Source: Dasypus novemcinctus
Taxonomy: Eukaryota > Chordata > Mammalia > Cingulata > Dasypodidae
Assembly: GCF_030445035.2 (NCBI RefSeq)
Contig: NC_092216.1
Location: 16,679,405-16,743,404 of the forward strand
Direction of reading: 5' to 3'
DNA: 64,000 nt
Shown here: positions 1-8,995 of the stretch, piece after piece
Layout: the number at the start of each line of letters is the position of its first letter
Position numbering within the stretch: position 1 is the stretch's first letter
Translations under genes and position numbers: made by a program
Notes under the pieces: model-generated
Databases searched by the model: none
Told to the model about the DNA's origin: nothing
What the model saw: only the letters and a program-made list of their open reading frames with translations

Positions 1-2514
1 CTATTAGTAAACCAAAAACCAGACAAACTAGAATCTTTATCACCTCTCAATTTCTCTGATTCCCTCCTGTACATAGCCGCAATTTCTGACTATTATTGCA
101 CAATTATTTGCTTACTTATTAAGCAGTTTTAATTCAGATATATTCACATACCATACACTCTATCTGAAGTCTATAATCAATGGCTTTTAGTATAATCACA
201 ATGTTGAGCATTCATCATCACAAAAGTTTTAGAATTATTTCATTATTTCAAACAGAAAAACTCCACACCCCTTAGCATGCCTTGCCTAGCCTTACATGAC
301 CACTAATCAAAGTTAATCTCTGTAAATTGATATATATTTACATTTTATATAAGTGGAACCATACAATATGTTACGCAGTGTCTTTGGCTCATAGTAACAC
401 AATCATACAGTATTTGTCCGTTTGTGTCTGGCTTGCTTCACTCAACATAATGTCCTCCAGGTTCACCTATGTTGTCATATGCTTTATAAGTTCATTTCTT
501 CCTACAGCTATGTAATATTCTATCACGTTGAATATACACAGGTTGTTTTTCCATTCATCAGTTGATGAACACCTGGGTTGTTTCCAACTTTTGGCAATTG
601 TGAACAATGGTGTGCAGATGTTTCTTTGTGTCCCTGCTCTCAGGTCTTCTGGGCATATACCCAGTAGTGGTATTGCAGGGTCACATGGCAAGTCTATATT
701 CATCTTCTTTAGGAACTGCCAAACAGTCTTCCCCAGTGACTGTACCATTCTGCATTCCCATTAACTGTGATAAGTGTTCCTATCTCTCCACATCCTCTCC
801 AACACTTATAGTTCTCTATTTAATAGAAGCCATTCTGATAGGTGTGAAATGATATCTCTTTGTAGTTTTGATTTGCATTTCCCTAATCATTAGGGATGTT
901 GAACATTTTTTTCATGTGTTGTTTTGTCATTTGTATTTCTTCTTTGAACTAATGTCTATTCAAGTCTTTTGCCCAGTTTTCAATTGGTCATTTGTCCTTT
1001 TTGTTGCTGAGTTGTAAGATCTCTTTATATATCATGGATACTAAATCCTTATTGGACATGTGATTTCCAAATGTTTTCTCCCATGAGCTGGCCATCTTTT
1101 TAGTCTTTTGACAAATTCCCATGAGGTACAAAATTGTTTAATTTGAGGAGATCCCATTTATCTATTTTTCATTTTGTTGAGTGTGCTGTGGGTGTATGGT
1201 CCAAGAAGCCACCATTTTTCACAGATCTTTAGGATGTTTCCCTCCATTTTTTTTCTAGCAGTTTTATGGTCCTATTTTCATATCTAAGTCTTTGATGCAT
1301 TTTGAGCTGACTCTTTTATAGGGAGAGAGATAGGGCTCCTCTTTCATTCATTTGGTTATAGATATTGAGTTCTCCCTGCAACATTTGTTTGAAGAGACTG
1401 TTAGTCTCCTTAACATGTATTTGGTACATTTGTCAAAAACTAGTTGACCGTACAGGTGAGGGTTTATTTCTGGACTCAATTCTATTTCACTGATTGATGT
1501 GTCTATCTTTATGCCAGAATCATGCTGTTTTGACAACTGTAGCTTCGTAATACATTTCAAGGTCCGGCAATGAAATTCCTCCCATGTCCCTCTTCGTTTT
1601 TAGAATCCTTTGGCTATTTGAGGGCACTTTCCCATCCAAATGAATTTGGAAACTGCCTTTGCTAATTCTGTAAAGTAGGTCATTGGAATGTTGATTGGTA
1701 TTGCATTGAATCTACAAATCTGTTTGGGTGGGACTGTATCCCACAATATTTAGTCTTCCAATCCATGAACATGCAATGTCTTTCCATTTGTTTAGGCCTT
1801 TATTGATTTATTTTAGCATTGTGTTGCTTTCTGCAGGTAGGTCCTGTACTTCTTTGCTTAAATTAATTCATAGGTATTTGAGTCTTTTTGTTGCTATTGC
1901 AAATGAATTTTCCGACCAATTTCCTCCCCAGATTGTTCAGTACTAGTGTACAATAACTTTACTGGTTTTGCATGTTGATCTTGTATCCTGCCTCTTTGCT
2001 GAACTCATTTATTAGCTCAGATAGCTTTGTCACAGACATTTCAGAATTTCTGAAATACGGGATCATGTCATCTGCAAATAATGAGAGTTTTACTTCCTCT
2101 TTTCCTACTTGGATCCTTTAATTTTTTCCCCTTTTCCAATGTCCTAGCTAGAACTTTTCTCTTTTCTAATTGTCCTCGCTGGAACTTCAAAATTGAATAA
2201 CAACGGTGACAGTGGGCATCCTTGTCTTATTCCCAGTGTTAGAGGAAAAGCGTTCAACATTTCTCCATTGAGTATGATGTTGGCTTTGGGTTTCTCACAC
2301 ATACCTTTTATCATTTTGAGGAATTGTCCTTGTATTCCTATCTTGTGAAAGGTTTATTATCAAAAAAATTGTGCTTGATTTGGTCAAATGTCTTTTCTTC
2401 GAGATGATCACGTGTTATTGGTTTTTTTCCCTTCAATTTCTTAATGTGATGTATTACATCGATTGATTTTCTTATGTTGAACCAGTCTTGTACACCAGGA
2501 ATAAACCCTATTTG
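1..2514 (-). mobile_element. L1 ORF2, 3' half and 3' end (antisense)
   Basis: This is the 3' part of an L1 non-LTR retrotransposon read on the minus strand. Around 2470-2515 the minus strand encodes the reverse transcriptase stretch DQIGFIPGVQDWFNIRKSI. Around 2200-2230 it encodes [10 protein letters not shown], and around 2065-2085 a FADDM active-site motif. Positions 467-748 encode the ORF2 C-terminal region, including DPAIPLLGI and DEWKNNL. The reading frame is broken many times, so it is inactive. The same ORF2 resumes at 8996 on the far side of an inserted retroviral element. Positions 1-320 are AT-rich and probably belong to the L1 3' UTR, but I see no diagnostic motif there. Confidence 0.9.
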
Positions 2515-2520
2515 GTCATG

Positions 2521-3430
2521 TGTGGTCACCCCTCGGGCTGAAGTGTGGTTTGCAGGCCTGGCGGGGGAGCGGCTGCGGCAGGCCAAGCCGCTGCCCCCAT
2601 AATAGGGTGGCTGGTCGGACTCACCGCCACCCCTGAAGGAAGCTCGGCATGGGTGCAGAGTGCCCTTGGGTCTCCCCTTCTCGGCAGCCATGCTTCCGCG
2701 GCCGCCCCTCCTCCCGGATGGCGCCACCCGATGCCTTGTGGGGCGGCACCCTTCTTCTTCCTTCTCCCTGAGCAGGCGCAGGGCGGAAAATTCCAGTCTG
2801 CCCTTTTCCCCTCCCCCAACAGCAGCAACAGCCAGGCGTGGGCGGAAAAATCCAGTCTGCCCTTTTCCCTCCCCCGACAGCAGCAACAGCCAGGCGTGGG
2901 CGGGAAACTCAAGTCTGCCCTCCACCCCAGCAACAGCAGCCACCAATCCCTAAACCCTGCCCCTTCCCCCAGCAACAGCGACAGCCAATCCCTAACCACC
3001 ACCCCTCCCCTGTCCAGTACCACCCACTGACCTTTCGCCGGCAACCAATCAGAACAGGGCGTGGCTTCGACCAATCAGCCTTCCCCAGCCCCTATAAAAC
3101 TGTTCCCTCTCCCTCAACAAAGTGAACTTGCGTGTTTACCTTGTCTCCGCGGTAGTTCTTCTGCTGTGCGCCCTCCAGTCCTGAGAGCCCCCGACAAGGG
3201 CCTGGCCTCCCTTGTCCCCAGTACGTCGCCTGCTTCTCCGGGCGACCCCTTCATCGCCGGCTTCGCCAGGCGACCCCGTCAGCCGAACCGCGCAACCCCT
3301 GTGAGACTGATCCCTCGTCTGCTGCTGGACCGACCCCTGGTCCCAAGTGGGACCGACCCCTCGTCCAAAGCGGGACCGACCCCTCGTCCGCAGCCAGACC
3401 CCACCTCTGCCGACTGAGCAAGCCATAGCA
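2521..3430 (+). repeat. LTR 1 of the tandem element (910 bp)
   Basis: The first LTR runs from TGTGGTCACC to the CA just before the primer-binding site. CCAAT boxes lie at 3045-3049 and 3071-3075, and a TATAAAA box at 3093-3099, which together mark the U3 promoter and put the transcription start near 3120. The interior has short direct repeats built around CAGCAACAGCCAGGCGTGGG (2820-2900) and GACCGACCCC (3330-3380). It is GC- and CpG-rich. I did not find an AATAAA signal in it. Confidence 0.85.
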
Positions 3431-3432
3431 GT

Positions 3433-3509
3433 TGGCGCCCAACGTGGGGCAGTGCAACCCCACCTCTACCGACCGAGCAAGCCGCCGCAGTTGGCGCCCA
3501 ACGTGGGGC
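3433..3509 (+). other. Duplicated lysine tRNA primer-binding site (first internal segment)
   Basis: TGGCGCCCAACGTGGGGC occurs at 3433-3450 and again, unchanged, at 3492-3509. This 18-mer matches the 3' end of tRNA-Lys(1,2) as used by betaretroviruses. Between the two copies lies a second version of the LTR tail (about 3458-3490: accgaccgagcaagccgccg). The LTR end plus primer site is therefore a 59-bp tandem duplication. The same arrangement recurs in the second internal segment. Confidence 0.85.
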
Positions 3510-3557
3510 AAGGCGACTCCACCACAGCCTCACTCCATAACCTGGCGGCCCCCCCAC

Positions 3558-4155
3558 CTCCTCTCTTCTCACCGTGGGACTTCTCTCATGCAACATTGCT
3601 GCTACCTGAGCCTTGGCTACCTCATACGATCCACGGCAGTCTGGGAGAATCGCTGGATGGCTTTCTCCTTCCATGTTGGGGGCTTATACCGACCCGCTAT
3701 GATTAAGAGGAGCCTTGGATTTCTCGGGAGCGCGCGCTTGCACGTCTGAAGTAATCCTACCACAGCCCTACGCCCTCCTCTCTTCTCACCTTGGGACTTC
3801 TCTCGTGCAACATTGCTGCTACCTGAGCCTTGGCTACCTCATACGATCCATGGCGGTCTGGGAGAATCGCTGGATGGCTTTCTCCTTCCATGTCGGGGGC
3901 TTATACTGACCCGCTATGATTAAGAGGAGCCTTGGATTTCTCGGGAGCACGCGCTTGCACGTCTGAAGTAACCCTTCCATAGCCCTACGCTCTCCTCTCT
4001 TCTCACCCCTATCTTTTCGCTCTGCATTGCTGCTCCTGAACCTTGGTGACCTCATACGATCCACGGCGGTCTGGGAGAATCGCTGGATGGCTTTCTCCTT
4101 CCCTGTCGGGGGCTTATACCGACCCGCTATGATTAAGAGGCGCCACTAAAGCTCT
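3558..4155 (+). repeat. Three tandem units of about 215 bp in the proviral leader
   Basis: A unit containing CTGCTACCTGAGCCTTGGCT, a catacgatccayggcgg block and gacccgctatgattaagagg is repeated three times. The last motif falls at 3694-3710, 3911-3927 and 4124-4140, giving spacings of about 217 and 213 bp. The third unit is the most diverged. No open frame is shared across the units, so this looks like a structured or duplicated leader RNA segment and not coding sequence. The second internal segment carries the same triplication at about 6296-6890. Confidence 0.8.
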
Positions 4156-4364
4156 CAGGAGCACGTGCCTGAGCACCTCCACCCCTGCCTTCACCTCTGC
4201 CTCCTCCCCTCCGTGCTTGCTCCCCTTTGCCTTGCTCCACTGCTCGTTGTTCCGCCCTCCCCTCGTCGGGGCCTTCTCTTGGCCCGTGACCACCGTCGGA
4301 GTCCCATCGGCTCCAAGCCCTCGTCTCACAGCGCACCTCGGCTCCCATTGCCGCGCTCTCAAGG

Positions 4365-4664
4365 ATGCCGCTCAGCCAATCTGGGTTCCCGGGAGATACG
4401 TCAAACCCGCCACCTCAGCAGCGGATGTCCCGCAGGGAACGGCGCCAGATGCGAGTGATCCAGCACCAACTGAGCCAGCTCACCCTCCACCCCGAGAGGC
4501 AACCATCCAACCCTGAAGTCCATTCGCTGCTCGCACTCTACCATCAGTGCAGACGCCGCAACCCTCGCCATGCTGCCAAGCCAATTAACATAGTCTCTCT
4601 CCTTCTCCTTATGCTCTCCCTCGCCACCTCTGGCCAAGCTAACCCCTCTCACCAGCCCCGCTAA
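4365..4664 (+). pseudogene. Env-leader-like ORF remnant of the first internal segment
   Basis: A 99-codon open frame has an arginine-rich stretch (MSRRERRQMR, about residues 20-29), an RRRNPRH cluster, and then a hydrophobic IVSLLLLMLSLA segment near the C-terminus. A basic, RNA-binding-like N-terminus followed by a signal-peptide-like hydrophobic segment is the layout of betaretroviral Env leaders. The frame stops before any surface-subunit sequence. Downstream (4665-5245) only broken env-like frames remain, including an alanine/threonine-rich stretch near 4880-4950 that may correspond to the start of the transmembrane subunit. The assignment is by layout only. Confidence 0.5.
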
Positions 4665-5247
4665 ATGGCCCGCAACCTGCTTTCCCTGGTCCGCGGCTTG
4701 CGGAGCTTCCTCCTGTCTCGACCTCACTCCTCTTCTCAGCCATCCAAAGCATCCTTTCTCGTCCCCCGCCCCCCTCCTTTTTTTTTTGCCTGAACCCCCA
4801 CTGCGTTGCAGATTGGGCTGCCCCATGTTGGCCCGCCCCATTAACATCGGCCTCTCTCGCACCTGTGAAGACTTTGGCCTTCTTATTGTCCTCGCCTATG
4901 TCTCCACCACTCCCGACGCTGCCGCCACCACCATCGCTGGTGCCCTGACGTGACTTGTCCTCACAGCTGCGATCCTCCAGACCATCACACAGTCTGCCTC
5001 TGCCGCTCTTCACCGCCAAGAAGAGATCAACTACCTGTAATGCGCTGTCACCCTGGACTTTTAACAACGGATGGATCTTACAGCCCCCGAGATCAACAAG
5101 AATTAGACATTGGCCACCCTTGCTTGCAATGGCAAGATACCGCCCCCTAAATTGTACATTTATATCCCAGTCTTACTCACCTCCCTCTACAGCCCCGCCT
5201 CTTGGGCCTCGGCTACTTGTTACTGCTGCCATCCTGGCCCTTATTTG
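4665..5247 (+). pseudogene. Degenerate env 3' remnant
   Basis: Between the leader-like ORF and the polypurine tract, short open stretches are separated by stops. One near 4880-5040 has an alanine/threonine-rich segment followed by a QEEIN motif, which fits the fusion-peptide and heptad region of a transmembrane Env subunit. A run of ten T (about 4781-4790) sits in the middle. Nothing here could encode a complete Env. The near-identical segment at 7404-7986 has the same breaks, so the damage predates the tandem duplication. Confidence 0.4.
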
Positions 5248-5262
5248 AAAAGAAGGGGGAAA
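5248..5262 (+). other. Polypurine tract before LTR 2
   Basis: The purine run aaaagaagggggaaa directly precedes the TG of the second LTR. That is where plus-strand priming occurs in retroviruses. An identical tract at 7987-8001 precedes the third LTR. Confidence 0.85.
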
Positions 5263-6172
5263 TGCGGTCACCCCTCAGGCTGAAGTGTGGTTTGCTGGCC
5301 TGGCGGGGGAGCGGCCGCGGCAGGCCAAGCCGCTGCCCCCATAATAGGGTGGCTGGTCGGACTCACCGCCACCCCTGAAGGAAGCTCGGCATGGGTGCAG
5401 AGTGCCCTCGGGTCTCCCCTTCTCGGCAGCCATGCTTCCGCGGCCACCCCTCCTCCCGGATGGCGCCACCCGATGCCTTGTGGGGCGGCACCCTTCTTCT
5501 TCCTTCTCCCTGAGCAGGCGCAGGGCGGAAAATTCCAGTCTGCCCTTTTCCCCTCCCCCAACAGCAGCAACAGCCAGGCGTGGGCGGAAAAATCCAGTCT
5601 GCCCTTTTCACTCCCCCGACAGCAGCAACAGCCAGGCGTGGGCGGGAAACTCAAGTCTGCCCTCCACCCCAGCAACAGCAGCCACCAATCCCTAAACCCT
5701 GCCCCTTCCCCCAGCAACAGCGACAGCCAATCCCTAACCACCACCCCTCCCCTGTCCAGTACCACCCACTGACCTTTCGCCGGCAACCAATCAGAACAGG
5801 GCGTGGCTTCGACCAATCAGCCTTCCCCAGCCCCTATAAAACTGTTCCCTCTCCCTCAACAAAGTGAACTTGCGTGTTTACCTTGTCTCCGCGGTAGTTC
5901 TTCTGCTGTGCGCCCTCCAGTCCTGAGAGCCCCCGACAAGGGCCTGGCCTCCCTTGTCCCCAGTTCATCACCTGCTTCTCCGGGCGACCCCTTCATCGCT
6001 GGCTTCGCCAGGCGACCCCGTCAGCCGAACCGCGCAACCCCTGTGAGACTGATCCCTCGTCTGCTGCTGGACCGACCCCTGGTCCCAAGTGGGACCGACC
6101 CCTCATCCAAAGCGGGACCGACCCCTCGTCCACAGCCAGACCCCACCTCTGCCGACTGAGCAAGCCATAGCA
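5263..6172 (+). repeat. LTR 2 of the tandem element (910 bp)
   Basis: This is the middle LTR, shared by both internal segments. It is the same length as LTR 1 and, compared by eye, differs from it at roughly fifteen positions, many of them CpG transitions. The CCAAT/TATAAAA promoter block is conserved (TATAAAA at about 5835-5841). The low divergence indicates a fairly recent insertion. Confidence 0.85.
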
Positions 6173-8001
6173 GTTGGCGCCCAACGTGGGGCAGTGCAAC
6201 CCCACCTCTACCGACCGAGCAAGCCGCCGCAGTTGGCGCCCAACGTGGGGCAAGGCAACTCCACCACAGCCTCACTCCATAACCTGGCGGCCCCCCCTCC
6301 TCTCTTCTCACCGTGGGACTTCTCTCATGCAACATTGCTGCTACCTGAGCCTTGGCTACCTCATACGATCCACGGCAGTCTGGGAGAATCGCTGGATGGC
6401 TTTCTCCTTCCATGTTGGGGGCTTATACCGACCCGCTATGATTAAGAGGAGCCTTGGATTTCTCGGGAGCACGCGCTTGCACGTCTGAAGTAATCCTACC
6501 ACAGCCCTACGCCCTCCTCTCTTCTCACCTTGGGACTTCTCTCGTGCAACATTGCTGCTACCTGAGCCTTGGCTACCTCATACGATCCATGGCGGTCTGG
6601 GAGAATCACTGGATGGCTTTCTCCTTCCATGTCGGGGGCTTATACTGACCCGCTATGATTAAGAGGAGCCTTGGATTTCTCGGGAGCACGCGCTTGCACG
6701 TCTGAAGTAACCCTTCCATAGCCCTATGCTCTCCTCTCTTCTCACCCCTATCTTTTCGCTCTGCATTGCTGCTCCTGAACCTTGGTGACCTCATACGATC
6801 CACAGCGGTCTGGGAGAATCGCTGGATGGCTTTCTCCTTCCCTGTCGGGGGCTTATACCGACCCGCTATGATTAAGAGGCGCCACTGAAGCTCTCAGGAG
6901 CACGTGCCTGAGCACCTCCACCCCTGCCTTCACCTCTGCCTCCTCCCCTCCGTGCTTGCTCCCCTTTGCCTTGCTCCACTGCTCGTCGTTCCGCCCTCCC
7001 CTCGTTGGGGCCTTCTCTTGGCCCGTGACCACCGTCGGAGTCCCATCAGCTCCAAGCCCTCGTCTCACAGCGCACCTCGGCTCCCATTGCCGCGCTCTCA
7101 AGGATGCCGCTCAGCCAATCTGGGTCCCCGGGAGATACGTCAAACCCGCCACCTCAGCAGCGGATGTCCCGCAGGGAACGGCGCCAGATGCGAGTGATCC
7201 AGCACCAACTGAGCCAGCTCACCCTCCACCCCGAGAGGCAACCATCCAACCCTGAAGTCCGTTCGCTGCTCGCACTCTACCATCAGTGCAGACGCCGCAA
7301 CCCTCGCCATGCTGCCAAGCCAATTAACATAGTCTCTCTCCTTCTCCTTATGCTCTCCCTCGCCACCTCTGGCCAAGCTAACCCCTCTCACCAGCCCCGC
7401 TAAATGGCCCGCAACCTGCTTTCCCTGGTCCGCGGCTTGCGGAGCTTCCTCCTGTCTCGACCTCACTCCTCTTCTCAGCCATCCAAAGCATCCTTTCTCG
7501 TCCCCCGCCCCCCTCCTTTTTTTTTTGCCTGAACCCCCACTGCATTGCAGATTGGGCTGCCCCATGTTGGCCCGCCCCATTAACATCGGCCTCTCTCGCA
7601 CCTGTGAAGACTTTGGCCTTCTTATTGTCCTCGCCTATGTCTCCACCACTCCCGACGCTGCCGCCACCACCATCGCTGGTGCCCTGACGTGACTTGTCCT
7701 CACAGCTGCGATCCTCCAGACCATCACACAGTCTGCCTCTGCCGCTCTTCACCGCCAAGAAGAGATCAACTACCTGTAATGCGCTGTCACCCTGGACTTT
7801 TAACAACGGATGGATCTTACAGCCCCCGAGATCAACAAGAATTAGACATTGGCCACCCTTGCTTGCAATGGCAAGATACCGCCCCCTAAATTGTACATTT
7901 ATATCCCAGTCTTACTCACCTCCCTCTACAGCCCCGCCTCTTGGGCCTCGGCTACTTGTTACTGCTGCCATCCTGGCCCTTATTTGAAAAGAAGGGGGAA
8001 A
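6173..8001 (+). mobile_element. Second internal segment of the tandem element
   Basis: This is nearly identical to 3431-5262. It has the duplicated primer-binding site (6175-6192 and 6234-6251), the three leader units (about 6296-6890), the 99-codon Env-leader-like ORF (7104-7403) and a polypurine tract (7987-8001). It is 3 bp shorter than the first copy. The matching deletions show that both copies descend from one already defective element. Confidence 0.85.
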
Positions 8002-8989
8002 TGCGGTCACCCCTCAGGCTGAAGTGTGGTTTGCTGGCCTGGCGGGGGAGCGGCCGCGGCAGGCCAAGCCGCTGCCCCCATAATAGGGTGGCTGGTCGGA
8101 CTCACCGCCACCCCTGAAGGAAGCTCGGCATGGGCGCAGAGTGCCCTCGGGTCTCCCCTTCTCGGCAGCCATGCTTCCGCGGCCGCCCCTCCTCCCGGAT
8201 GGCGCCACCCGATGCCTTGTGGGGCGGCACCCTTCTTCTTCCTTCTCCCTGCGCAGGCGCAGGGCGGAAAATTCCAGTCTGCCCTTTTCCCCTCCCCTGA
8301 CAGCAGCGACAGCCAGGCGTGGGCGGAAAAATCCAGTCTGCCCTTTTCCCTCCCCCGAAAGCAGCAACAGCCAGGCGTGGGTGGGAAACTCAAGTCTGCC
8401 CTCCACCCCAGCAACAGCAGCCACCAATCCCTAAACCCTGCCCCTTCCCCCAGCAACAGCGACAGCCAATCCCTAACCACCACCCCTCCCCCGTCCAGTA
8501 CTGCCCACTGACCTTTTGCCGGCAACCAATCAGAACAGGGCGTGGCTTTGACCAAACAGCCTTCCCAGCCCCTATAAAACTGTTGCCTCTCCCTCAACAA
8601 AGTGAACTTGCGTGTTTACCTTGTCTCCGCGGTAGTTCTTCTGCTGTGCGCCCTCCAGTCCTGAGAGCCCCCAACAAGGGCCTGGCCTCCCTTGTCCCCA
8701 GTTCGTCGCCTGCTTCTCCGGGCGACCCCTTTGTCGCCTGCTTCTCCGGGTGACCCCTTCGTCGCCGGCTTCTCTGGGCGACCCCTTCGTCGCCGGCTTC
8801 GCTGGGCGACCCCGTCAGCCGAACCGCGCAACCCCTGTGAGACCGTTCCCTCGTCTGCTGCCGGACCGACCCCTCGTCCCAAGTGGGACCGACCCCTCAT
8901 CCCAAGCAGGACCGACCCCTCGTCCAAAGCGGGACCGACCCCTGGTCCGCAGCCAGACCCCACCTCTGCCGACCGAGCAAGCCGTCGCA
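8002..8989 (+). repeat. LTR 3 of the tandem element (988 bp, expanded)
   Basis: The 3' LTR is about 78 bp longer than the other two. The extra length lies at about 8700-8815, where a unit of roughly 27-30 bp (cgtcgccggcttckctgggcgacccctt-like) is present four times against about two in LTRs 1 and 2, together with an extra gaccgacccctcatcccaag unit near 8890-8915. It ends gccgtcgca and is followed by the gtcgtg target duplication. Confidence 0.85.
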
Positions 8990-8995
8990 GTCGTG

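Larger units (their letters stand above)
2521..8989 (+). mobile_element. Tandem betaretrovirus-like element: LTR-internal-LTR-internal-LTR
   Basis: A GC-rich endogenous retroviral element is inserted into L1 ORF2. Three LTRs (2521-3430, 5263-6172, 8002-8989) alternate with two internal segments (3431-5262 and 6173-8001). The ends are TG and CA. A 6-bp target duplication flanks the block: gtcatg at 2515-2520 and gtcgtg at 8990-8995, differing by one transition. L1 ORF2 reads continuously across the two flanks once the block is removed, which confirms the boundaries. Each internal segment starts with a lysine-type primer-binding site and ends in a polypurine tract. I find no gag, protease, polymerase or integrase, so the element is non-autonomous. 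The lysine PBS, 6-bp duplication and env-like leader suggest class II (betaretrovirus-like) descent. Confidence 0.9.

Noticed and set aside
2338-2946. 202-codon antisense open frame crossing the L1/LTR boundary
   Set aside because: It fuses antisense LTR sequence to L1 ORF2 at an insertion site; it arises from GC-rich LTR sequence lacking stops and has no independent support.
2545-3030. 161-codon sense frame in LTR 1 (also at 5287 and 8026)
   Set aside because: It lies in U3 before the TATA box. All frames are open there because the sequence is GC-rich, so it is not a gene.
3558-4155. Regular tandem repeats considered as a CRISPR-like array
   Set aside because: Units are about 215 bp with no unique spacers and lie in a retroviral leader in a mammalian genome.
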